Origin: Flectobacillus sp.
Lineage (GTDB): Bacteria > Bacteroidota > Bacteroidia > Cytophagales > Spirosomataceae
DNA length: 5,858 nt
Assembly: GCA_029865665.1 (NCBI GenBank)
Contig: JARXAV010000193.1
Location: 1-5,858, forward strand
Direction of reading: 5' to 3'
This document shows, piece by piece, positions 1-5,858 of the stretch. The first letter of the stretch is position 1. Every line of letters starts with the position of its first letter. Below the pieces are notes generated by a model, which worked only from the letters and a program-made list of their open reading frames with translations, was not told the DNA's origin and searched no databases. A program made the position numbers and the translations under genes.

Positions 1-132
1 TTGTTGAAATTTTCTAAACTTCAAATCTCAGAGATTGCCGTAAACCTCTTTGATCAGACTCCAAGTAACTTTTCGAGGTTCTTTAAGAGTCAAACAGGTA
101 TCACTCCGAAGCAGTATTTAGAAATGTATTGA
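1..132 (+). CDS. AraC-family transcriptional regulator, C-terminal end (partial)
   Basis: Frame 1 is open from the left edge to a TGA at 130-132 and encodes 43 residues; the true start lies outside the window. The peptide carries the second helix-turn-helix of an AraC/XylS DNA-binding domain: SEIAVNLFDQTPSNFSRFFK, followed by the conserved closing motif TGITPKQYLEMY, which corresponds to the family pattern FK..tG.tP..Yr. The usual glycine-phenylalanine of 'vGF.d.s.Fsr' is replaced by Asn-Leu-Phe, a common kind of variation. Proteins of this family usually sense a small molecule through an N-terminal domain and activate adjacent genes. This one ends 97 nt before a TonB-dependent receptor on the same strand, so it is a natural candidate regulator of that receptor, but the sensor domain is not visible and the link is inferred from position. 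Confidence 0.85.
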   Translation: MLKFSKLQISEIAVNLFDQTPSNFSRFFKSQTGITPKQYLEMY

Positions 133-155
133 TTTTGAATGTTATTAGGTTGTTT

Positions 156-184
156 TTGAATCACAAAAAAAATTTATATCTATG
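156..184 (+). promoter_or_regulatory. Candidate Bacteroidota-type promoter of the receptor gene
   Basis: A TTG at 156-158 (within TTTTTG) is followed after 18 nt by TATCTATG at 177-184, which matches the Bacteroidota -7 element TAnnTTTG at five of six defined positions. The spacing falls within the 17-23 nt range described for Flavobacterium promoters. Transcription would begin about 190, leaving a leader of roughly 40 nt. The region is very AT-rich, so a chance match is quite possible. A second -7-like string, GAATTTTG at 184-191, has no well-spaced upstream TTG. Confidence 0.35.
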
Positions 185-222
185 AATTTTGTAATGTTTT
201 ATATTGAAATATCACAAAATTC
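184..222. repeat. 9-bp perfect inverted repeat before the receptor start
   Basis: GAATTTTGT at 184-192 is the exact reverse complement of ACAAAATTC at 214-222; the arms are separated by 21 nt and end 7 nt before the ATG at 230. Centre-to-centre spacing is 30 bp, close to three helical turns, which suits a two-site operator. As RNA it could form a weak, A/U-rich hairpin next to the translation start. The left arm overlaps the region where transcription would begin from the candidate promoter. Function is not shown by sequence alone. Confidence 0.5.
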
Positions 223-229
223 GTAAGAC

Positions 230-3076
230 ATGAAAAATATACTACTCGTCCAAAGACAATTCTTAATTTTATTACTGACTTTTATCAACGTTGCAGCTTT
301 CGCCCAAAGTGGAAAAGTGAATGGAAAGATTAGCGACGTAAAAGGACAGCCGCTCACAGGAGCATCCATTATTATCAAAAATACAAACAAAGGTGCTACT
401 ACAGATAGTAAAGGCGAATTTGTTATCGACAACCTTGAAAACGGGAAATACACCGTTGTCATGTCGTTTATTGGCTACAAAACGAAGGAAACGCTCGTAA
501 CTGTTCCTCAGGTAATGAGCTTATCGGTTCAACTTGATGAGGACGTTTCAGACTTAGATGAAGTAGTTGTTACGGGGGTATTCGACAAACGTACTAAGAT
601 GACGGCATCTGTAGCTATCTCTACACTCAATTCAAAGCAAATTGAAGGGGTTGTTCCAAATAGCTCTGCTGACTTACTCAAGAATGTCGCAGGGGTTTAC
701 GTAAACACGTCTCGTGGTGAAGTAGGTAACTCAATTTATACACGTGGTTTGAATTATAATGGGGGGTTCTTTTATGTTTCCATGCAAGAAGATGGTTTGC
801 CAGTAGTAGGTATTTCTGGGCTTCTACAACCAGACGGCTATCTTAGAGCTGATGCAACAATTAACCGTGTAGAAGCAGTTAGAGGTGGAACAGCAACGAT
901 TCTAGGGCCAAATGCACCTGGTGGGTTATTTAACTATGTATCAAAAACGGGAGGTTCGGTTTTTGCTGGAGAGGCTCGTGTAAGAGTTGGTTTGGAAGGT
1001 AATGGTAAAAACCCTTATTATCGTACTGATTTTAATGTAGGAGGCCCATTGTCAAAAGATAAATCATTGACTTTCAATGTTGGCGGTTTTTATAGAAGTG
1101 CAGACGGAGCTAAATATCCAGGATATAAATTAAGTTATGGTGGTCAAATTAAGGGAAATGTAGTGAAAAACTACAAGTCTGGGTCGTTAAAATTATTTGT
1201 AAAAGTATTAGACGATAATACAGCACCATTTGAATTTACTCCAACAGTAGATTTTCAAAATCCACGACCAGCAGGGAATTTTACAAACACAAGTTCTACC
1301 TTGATTCAATCTCAGCAATTTGTAATACCAAAGGCTATTTCTGGAGCTTCAAAGGATATTGAATATGATACAAGAAAAGTACAAGCTTTCAATGAAAAAT
1401 CGGTTGGTTTGAATTGGGAACAAACCTTTGGCGAAGGCTGGACGTTTAACAATAACGTAAAGTTAGCCTATAAAGATTTTGTTTCTCAAACTACCAGTGT
1501 TGTGTTTCCATTTAGAGTAGATCAATTGACATTTTATGGAGTAGGAGGGAATGTTGCTCGATTTGGTACGTATGAATTCTATAACCCTGCAACAGGACAA
1601 AGCTACGGTACAGTACAACAATTGCCTCCAGCAGGTGCGGGTATTCGTTTGATTACTAATAACTTATCTCTTCCAGGAAGCGAAGTGTTGCCAAACGCTG
1701 TTTACTATAATCCGAATCCATACAATGAATCTACCATGAACGACTTCATTGACCAAGCTACCATTACAAAGAAGTTGGACAAGATGACGTTTACAGGTGG
1801 TATGTATTATTCGGCAACGGATGCCACTCGTTTCTCTATGATTCCTGCGGGACAAAGTTTTGCTACCATTGAAGACCAACCTAAAACGATTGCTATCCGA
1901 TATACCAATCTTGGAGGACAAAAATTCGAGTTAACGAATCCAACAGGGATTGCTAACTTCGGGGGAAGTGGTGTTTATGAGAATAAAGCGACTATCAAAC
2001 AAATGGCGTTATTTTTAGGACATAACTGGGAAATCAGCGATAAACTAAATCTTGATTGGGGTATTAGAGCTGAGAACTTCAATATCAAATCGAGCTTTAC
2101 CACCCCTAAACGAGTTACTCCAGATAGTCAAACGGGTGCAGATGGAAGTGCGACTACTTTATACGATAATCGTTTATTCACAACCAATCCAGAGCAAAGC
2201 TTTGATAAGAGTTTATCATTCAGTGATGTAATCTCTTATTCACTAGGGATGAACTATAAAGTGAACAATGGAATGGCCATTTATGGACGTTTCTCTCAAG
2301 GACGTAAGACTCCTGATTTGAGTTACTTTATGGATATTGCAAATCAACAACTTACGTCTAACATATCTATCGAAGCTCAAAGTATTCAAATGGCGGAATT
2401 AGGGTTGAAATATAGAGGGCAGAATTATAATTTCTTCGTAACACCATTCTATACATTAGCAAGTAACATTCCTAATTTCCAGATTTTCCAAAATGCAGAT
2501 GCTACGTATTATGCTCCTGCTCGTGCATATCAGAAAATCGAAACGAAAGGGGTTGAACTAGAAGGTAATTATGCGTTTAGTAGTCATTTCAATGTTCGTG
2601 CTGTGGCAACTTTACAGACTTCAGTCGCTAAAGAATTTAGTGTTTGGTTAGCAAAAACAAATGGGCCTCAAGATGACGAAAAGGTTTCTTATGACGGAAA
2701 TTACAATGATAATATCGCCAATATGTTCACTGTAACACCAACGTATAGTAATGACAGGTTGACTGCTTCTTTAAGCTGGCAATATATGGGTAAGCGTTGG
2801 GCAAATGTTGGTAATGCCTTTGAATTACCTGCTTTTCACTCATTTGATTTGAATACGTCTTATAAGTTAACGAAGAATATTCAAGCTAATTTCTCGGTGA
2901 ATAATTTATTTGATACGTATGGAGTTATGGGCTGGGCTGCTCCAGGAGGATTCCCTGCTTCTTTAGATACACAAGGTTTTACTAAAGCAATGTTAGAGGC
3001 TAATCCTCAAGCAATTTATGCTACTTTACCAATCATGCCAAGAGCTTATTTCTTGACAGTAAGTTATAAGTTTTAA
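230..3076 (+). CDS. TonB-dependent outer-membrane receptor with carboxypeptidase-regulatory-like N-terminal domain
   Basis: The 948-residue protein is complete and is predicted to be an outer-membrane beta-barrel that imports a ligand using energy from TonB-ExbBD. Residues 1-25 form a Sec signal peptide (MKN, hydrophobic core FLILLLTFI, cleavage after AFA before Gln26). Residues about 28-103 are a CarboxypepD_reg-like/DUF4480-type beta-sandwich (GKISDVKGQPLTGASI, then F-IGYKTKE). DEVVVTG at 110-116 is the TonB-box-like segment. The plug spans about 122-240 and contains the motifs YTRGLN and RVEAVRGG, ending NAPGGLFNYVSKTGG. The rest is barrel, with alternating aromatic strands and a terminal phenylalanine (FLTVSYKF) as expected for BAM recognition. 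The plug resembles siderophore/small-ligand receptors more than SusC, and no SusD gene follows in this window. A terminator lies directly downstream, so it is probably transcribed alone. Ligand is unknown; the neighbouring esterase and GH1 genes suggest a glycoside, but an iron chelate cannot be excluded. Confidence 0.93.
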   Translation: MKNILLVQRQFLILLLTFINVAAFAQSGKVNGKISDVKGQPLTGASIIIKNTNKGATTDSKGEFVIDNLENGKYTVVMSFIGYKTKETLVTVPQVMSLSVQLDEDVSDLDEVVVTGVFDKRTKMTASVAISTLNSKQIEGVVPNSSADLLKNVAGVYVNTSRGEVGNSIYTRGLNYNGGFFYVSMQEDGLPVVGISGLLQPDGYLRADATINRVEAVRGGTATILGPNAPGGLFNYVSKTGGSVFAGEARVRVGLEGNGKNPYYRTDFNVGGPLSKDKSLTFNVGGFYRSADGAKYPGYKLSYGGQIKGNVVKNYKSGSLKLFVKVLDDNTAPFEFTPTVDFQNPRPAGNFTNTSSTLIQSQQFVIPKAISGASKDIEYDTRKVQAFNEKSVGLNWEQTFGEGWTFNNNVKLAYKDFVSQTTSVVFPFRVDQLTFYGVGGNVARFGTYEFYNPATGQSYGTVQQLPPAGAGIRLITNNLSLPGSEVLPNAVYYNPNPYNESTMNDFIDQATITKKLDKMTFTGGMYYSATDATRFSMIPAGQSFATIEDQPKTIAIRYTNLGGQKFELTNPTGIANFGGSGVYENKATIKQMALFLGHNWEISDKLNLDWGIRAENFNIKSSFTTPKRVTPDSQTGADGSATTLYDNRLFTTNPEQSFDKSLSFSDVISYSLGMNYKVNNGMAIYGRFSQGRKTPDLSYFMDIANQQLTSNISIEAQSIQMAELGLKYRGQNYNFFVTPFYTLASNIPNFQIFQNADATYYAPARAYQKIETKGVELEGNYAFSSHFNVRAVATLQTSVAKEFSVWLAKTNGPQDDEKVSYDGNYNDNIANMFTVTPTYSNDRLTASLSWQYMGKRWANVGNAFELPAFHSFDLNTSYKLTKNIQANFSVNNLFDTYGVMGWAAPGGFPASLDTQGFTKAMLEANPQAIYATLPIMPRAYFLTVSYKF

Positions 3077-3093
3077 GCATAAACTTATCTGAA

Positions 3094-3141
3094 TAAACGG
3101 CATAATCCTGAGGCTTTCGGCTTTCAGTATTATGCCGTTTA
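3094..3141 (+). terminator. Hairpin terminator after the receptor gene
   Basis: AAACGGCATAAT at 3095-3106 pairs perfectly with ATTATGCCGTTT at 3129-3140, with one further T-A pair at 3094/3141. After a single C/T mismatch the stem continues with CTGA (3108-3111) against TCAG (3124-3127), leaving a loop around GGCTTTCGGCTT. The stem is flanked by A's on the left and T's on the right, as in an intrinsic terminator that may work in both directions, although the U tract is only three or four bases. It begins 18 nt after the receptor stop codon and separates the receptor from the esterase-MFS transcription unit. Confidence 0.85.
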
Positions 3142-3221
3142 ATTACCTAAATATTGGCTAAATCTAGTTTCGGATGGTAGCTTATTTCATTGTAATCGGA
3201 GTGAGTTTTTTTAAACTATTC

Positions 3222-3235
3222 ATTATTTAAATAAT
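3222..3235. repeat. 14-bp AT-only palindrome just before the esterase start
   Basis: ATTATTTAAATAAT at 3222-3235 is a perfect palindrome ending 4 nt before the ATG at 3240. It could be an operator half-site pair, or simply a product of the A/T-rich leader that commonly precedes Bacteroidota start codons. The rest of the 3142-3239 gap shows no convincing promoter; TAGTTTCG at 3165-3172 resembles a -7 element but lacks a correctly spaced upstream TTG. Confidence 0.4.
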
Positions 3236-3239
3236 CACA

Positions 3240-4175
3240 ATGCTTAAACGAATAATAATTGTCGTCTCACTTTTTTTCATACATACCGCTATTTTTAGTC
3301 AAAATGTGTATGAAACGTTACAAATGGATTCTCTAAAAGTTGGAGAATATAACCGTTCGTTTCTATATCATACGCCAGCGAACTTGGCTAAAAATCCTAA
3401 ATTAGTATTTGTCCTACATGGCTCTAATGGAAGTGGGCAGCTAATGACGATGTTTACTGAGCATTGGTTTAGTAAGTTAGCTGATGAAAAAGGAGATGTC
3501 ATTGTTGTTTATCCAAATGGCTATAAAAAGCACTGGAACGAGTGCCGTAAAGAGGCCAATTTTGATGCCAATCTTTTGAATATTGACGATAATACGTTTT
3601 TTGAAAAGATGATTGAGTTTTTCGGACAAAAATATCAACTTGATGAAAAACAAGTGTTTGTGGTTGGGCATTCAAATGGAGGGCATGAAGTTTTTAAGTT
3701 GGCGAAAGAAAGACCTGCCTTATTTCAAAAATATGTAGCAGTGAGTGCCAGTTTACCAATTGCCTCTAATGATGATTGTTTTGCAAGCGAAAAACCCGTT
3801 TCAATCATGGTCATTAATGGTACAGGAGATAATATAAATCCTTATGAAGGAGGCGAAGTGAAACTTCCTGGTGGTGCAAAGAGGGGGGAGGTGCTTTCTA
3901 CCGAAGCAACGATGCAATACTGGGCAAATTTGGCAAAATTAGATTTTTCAACAGCTACACGATACGACTTTCCTGATACTGATAAAGAAGACGGAGCAAC
4001 AGCGTCACAGTTTAACGTGAGCAGTAAAACGTATGACATTCGATTGATTCGTGTAGAAAATGGTGGACACGTTTTGAGTGTCCCTGTAAAAGTAAAAGCT
4101 CCTGCTCAATTAGGTAAAGCGATACAAGATATTAACATGGCTCAGATAGTTTTTGATTTTTTCTTCCACCAATAA
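3240..4175 (+). CDS. Exported alpha/beta-hydrolase esterase, LpqC / feruloyl-esterase / PHB-depolymerase-like (CE1-like)
   Basis: This 311-residue protein is a serine esterase predicted to act in the periplasm or outside the cell. Residues 1-20 form a signal peptide (MLKRIIIVVSLFFIHTAIFS, then Gln21). The oxyanion-hole strand is FVLHGSNGSG (about 57-66). The family block VVYPNGYKKHWNEC (89-102) is followed by NIDDNTFFEKMI, typical of LpqC/CE1 proteins. The nucleophile is Ser145 in GHSNGG, the likely acid is Asp197 in NGTGDNINPYEGG, and the base is His277 in NGGH, so the triad appears intact. Length is normal for a single catalytic domain; no carbohydrate-binding or sorting domain is present. 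Members of this superfamily cut feruloyl, acetyl or short polyester bonds, and the sequence does not decide among them. The next gene, an MFS carrier, starts 19 nt after the stop, which suggests co-transcription. The upstream terminator implies its own promoter in 3142-3239. A role in removing acyl groups from a glycoside is inferred from the nearby GH1 gene. Confidence 0.88.
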   Translation: MLKRIIIVVSLFFIHTAIFSQNVYETLQMDSLKVGEYNRSFLYHTPANLAKNPKLVFVLHGSNGSGQLMTMFTEHWFSKLADEKGDVIVVYPNGYKKHWNECRKEANFDANLLNIDDNTFFEKMIEFFGQKYQLDEKQVFVVGHSNGGHEVFKLAKERPALFQKYVAVSASLPIASNDDCFASEKPVSIMVINGTGDNINPYEGGEVKLPGGAKRGEVLSTEATMQYWANLAKLDFSTATRYDFPDTDKEDGATASQFNVSSKTYDIRLIRVENGGHVLSVPVKVKAPAQLGKAIQDINMAQIVFDFFFHQ

Positions 4176-4194
4176 GTTGCTCGGTAATAAAATA

Positions 4195-5370
4195 ATGAAA
4201 AAAGGACTTTTTACTTACGAAAATGGTATTGTGCTATTGATGGCACTAACCTTTGGTTGTTTATTTTTTGACCGTTTGGCACTCAATTTTTTGATGCCTT
4301 ACGTTGCCAAAGATTTGAATTTGAATAACACGCAAATTGGGCTTTTAGCAGGTGGACTGTCCTTAGCTTGGGCATTTTCAAGCTTTTTTTCTACCGCTTG
4401 GGCAGAGAGTAACAATAAGAAAAAAATAGTATTTATTGTTGCTGTGTTCACCTTTTCGATTTGTTCCTTTGGTTCAGGTTTTGCTGTTTCGTTTACCACG
4501 TTACTATTGGCTCGTTTGATGATGGGTTTTGCCGAAGGCCCTGTTATTCCGCTGGCACAAAATTTTGTAGAAAGAGAATCTTCACCGAATCGTCTGGGAC
4601 TTAATGCGGGTATTTTACAAGCCTTTGGTTCTGCCTTGTTTGGGTCAATTTTAGCACCTGTTTTATTGGTGCAAATTGCCGAAAATATGGGTTGGAGAAA
4701 TGCCTTCTTCGTGGCAGGGATTCCGGGTTTACTTTTTGGTTTGTTGGCTTGGTTCTATGTAAAACCTTCAACCGCTGAAAATAAAGCTGAAAAGAGCGAC
4801 TCAACACTCAATATTGCTGAATTATTAGCTTACAATAATATCAAATGGGGCATTCCTGCTGCCTGTTGTGTATTTGGATGGTGGTTTGCAACCCTACCAT
4901 TTATTTCTAGGTACTTTGTAGAATCGCAAGGAATGTCTGCCGACCAAATGGGAAAAACAATGGGCTTATTGGGCGTTTCGGGGCTTGTTTCTTCGATTAT
5001 TGTTCCTGCATTGTCCGATAAAATTGGTAGAAAACCAGTTTTGTTAGGGGCTGTTTCCATTGGTATTTTATTTCCTTTTGCCGTGTATTTTCTTAACGGT
5101 TCTGGGCTGCAATTGCCGATGATGTTTTTGACCTATTTCACGATGGGATCTATTCCCATTGTCGCTGCTGTAATCCCTTCTGCTACTGTTCCTGAACACC
5201 TAAAAGGGAAAGCAATCGGTTTGGTTTCGGGTATTGGTGAAATTGTAGGTGGGGTATTGATTCCTAGTTTGGCGGGTATTTTATCCGATAGTATCGACCC
5301 TTCTGCTTTTTTATGGGTGTCTTCTAGTTTAGCCGTTTTAGGGGTATTTTTTGTGTCGAAACTTAAATAA
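4195..5370 (+). CDS. MFS transporter, 12 transmembrane helices
   Basis: The 391-residue product is an inner-membrane secondary carrier of the major facilitator superfamily. About twelve hydrophobic helices are visible in two halves (residues 12-188 and 217-388), separated by a charged loop at 190-212 rich in Lys, Glu and Ser. FFDRLALNFLMP in helix 1 and ARLMMGFAEGPVIPLAQ around helix 4 resemble the anion:cation symporter/sugar-acid branch of the family. Motif A is clear between helices 8 and 9 (LSDKIGRKPVLL, Asp275 onwards), but the equivalent loop between helices 2 and 3 reads AWAESNNKKK and is degenerate. I start it at ATG 4195 (MKKGLFTYENG): an in-frame TTG at 4153 would add 14 residues lying inside the esterase gene with no transporter-like content. 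It sits 19 nt after the esterase and 78 nt before GH1, consistent with an operon. Probable cargo is a released sugar or aglycone; specificity cannot be read from the sequence. Confidence 0.9.
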   Translation: MKKGLFTYENGIVLLMALTFGCLFFDRLALNFLMPYVAKDLNLNNTQIGLLAGGLSLAWAFSSFFSTAWAESNNKKKIVFIVAVFTFSICSFGSGFAVSFTTLLLARLMMGFAEGPVIPLAQNFVERESSPNRLGLNAGILQAFGSALFGSILAPVLLVQIAENMGWRNAFFVAGIPGLLFGLLAWFYVKPSTAENKAEKSDSTLNIAELLAYNNIKWGIPAACCVFGWWFATLPFISRYFVESQGMSADQMGKTMGLLGVSGLVSSIIVPALSDKIGRKPVLLGAVSIGILFPFAVYFLNGSGLQLPMMFLTYFTMGSIPIVAAVIPSATVPEHLKGKAIGLVSGIGEIVGGVLIPSLAGILSDSIDPSAFLWVSSSLAVLGVFFVSKLK

Positions 5371-5448
5371 ACTGAACGTCTTGAAGTACTCGTTACTTTC
5401 TGTTAATGCTTGATTTATAGTATATTATTGAGTTTAAAAAATATAAAA

Positions 5449-5858
5449 ATGAACAAAAAACTGTTAGTACTCTGCTTATTAGTAACAAACGTCTTAATAG
5501 CTCAAAAGAAAAAACAGCCTTTTATGTGGGGCGTTGCCACAGCTGCTTATCAAGTAGATGGTAATTATCAAGTGGATGGAAAAGGGGAATCAAAATGGGA
5601 TTTTCTGACGAATAAAGTAGGCATTACGCAATTTACCATTGGCGAAAAGCAAACAGGAAATGTGTCTATCAATATGTACGACCGTACTCAATACCTAAAA
5701 GATATTCAGTTGATGAAAGAGTTGGGTATCAATTCGTATCGTATGTCCTTAGATTGGAGTCGTATTATTCCTGATGGCGTTGGGGCGGTCAATGAAAAAG
5801 CGTTGGCTCATTATGACCAACTTTTTGATGATTTATTGGCGGCAGGTATTGAGCCTTT
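5449..5858 (+). CDS. Glycoside hydrolase family 1 enzyme (beta-glucosidase-like), N-terminal part
   Basis: The reading frame opens at ATG 5449 and runs without a stop off the right edge, giving 136 residues of a protein that usually has about 430-480. Residues 1-18 look like a signal peptide (MNKKLLVLCLLVTNVLIA, then Gln19), so the enzyme should be exported. The family 1 N-terminal signature follows: FMWGVATAAYQVDG at 25-38, with Gln35 at the position that binds the sugar in the -1 subsite, then GKGESKWDF, DIQLMKELGINSYRMSLDWSRIIPDG (85-110) and VNEKALAHYDQLFDDLL. These are beta/alpha elements 1-2 of the TIM barrel. The acid/base (TxNEP) and nucleophile (ENG) glutamates lie beyond the window, so activity cannot be judged. 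The commonly seen Glu in 'AYQxEG' is Asp37 here. Retaining beta-glucosidase or beta-galactosidase activity is the usual family function. No terminator separates it from the MFS gene. Confidence 0.92.
   Translation, partial: MNKKLLVLCLLVTNVLIAQKKKQPFMWGVATAAYQVDGNYQVDGKGESKWDFLTNKVGITQFTIGEKQTGNVSINMYDRTQYLKDIQLMKELGINSYRMSLDWSRIIPDGVGAVNEKALAHYDQLFDDLLAAGIEP
5548..5579 (+). repeat. Short imperfect tandem repeat within GH1
   Basis: TATCAAGTAGATGG at 5548-5561 recurs as TATCAAGTGGATGG at 5566-5579 with one mismatch and a period of 18 nt, encoding YQVDG-N-YQVDG. From memory of the GH1 signature (EGAWNEDGKGPSIWD-like), the total length of this segment is unchanged, so the second copy replaces the usual residues rather than being an insertion. 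Confidence 0.6.

Noticed and set aside
1..132. Complete small gene starting at TTG 1
   Set aside because: The frame is open at the window edge and the peptide is clearly the C-terminal part of an AraC DNA-binding domain, so it is a truncated gene rather than a short one.
1664..1921. Minus-strand open frame of 85 codons inside the receptor gene
   Set aside because: It lies wholly inside a well-supported gene, its translation shows no domain or leader, and it is explained as a shadow of the coding strand. The same holds for the minus-strand frames at 199-462, 3477-3671, 3842-4039, 4299-4499, 4601-4807 and 4830-5060.
230..3076. Calling the receptor SusC
   Set aside because: It has the carboxypeptidase-regulatory-like domain, but the plug ends in NAPGGLFNYVSKTGG instead of the SusC-type sequence, the length is slightly short, and no SusD gene follows in the window.
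230..4175. Siderophore uptake pair (receptor plus siderophore esterase)
   Set aside because: An AraC regulator, small-ligand-type plug and esterase would fit, but the esterase matches LpqC/feruloyl-esterase motifs and the following GH1 gene points to glycosides. Kept only as an alternative.
4153..4194. In-frame TTG extension of the MFS gene overlapping the esterase end
   Set aside because: The 14 added residues (polar, ending GNKI) are out-of-frame esterase sequence with no transporter features; ATG 4195 gives a normal MFS N-terminus and avoids a 23-nt overlap.
5371..5448. Separate promoter for the GH1 gene
   Set aside because: TATTATTG at 5423-5430 resembles a -7 element, but no proper TTG lies 17-23 nt upstream and no terminator follows the MFS gene, so read-through is the simpler view.

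Overview
The window looks like part of a Bacteroidota chromosome. The coding sequence is AT-rich. The large outer-membrane receptor starts with a carboxypeptidase-regulatory-like domain followed by a DEVVVTG segment, a layout typical of this phylum. Start codons are preceded by A/T-rich stretches rather than strong Shine-Dalgarno sequences. A placement in Cytophagales is only an impression and cannot be proven from this window.

All genes lie on the + strand. They are, in order: (1) the last 43 codons of an AraC-family regulator, cut by the left edge; (2) a short regulatory gap with a candidate promoter and a perfect 9-bp inverted repeat; (3) a complete 948-aa TonB-dependent receptor; (4) a strong hairpin terminator and an AT-rich leader with a 14-bp palindrome; (5) an exported LpqC/feruloyl-esterase-like alpha/beta hydrolase; (6) 19 nt later, a 12-helix MFS transporter; (7) after 78 nt, the first 136 codons of an exported glycoside hydrolase family 1 enzyme, cut by the right edge. 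Each intergenic gap is under 170 nt, and no RNA genes, insertion sequences or CRISPR arrays are visible.

The genes fit a small scavenging locus. The receptor would bring a ligand across the outer membrane, the esterase and the GH1 enzyme (both with signal peptides) would cut ester and beta-glycosidic bonds in the periplasm, and the MFS carrier would take a released sugar or aglycone into the cytoplasm. The AraC-type protein could be the switch. No SusD-like lipoprotein gene is present in the window and the receptor lacks an obvious SusC-type plug, so this is not a classic polysaccharide utilization locus. An ester-bearing glycoside, such as an acylated or phenolic plant glucoside, is a plausible but unproven substrate.
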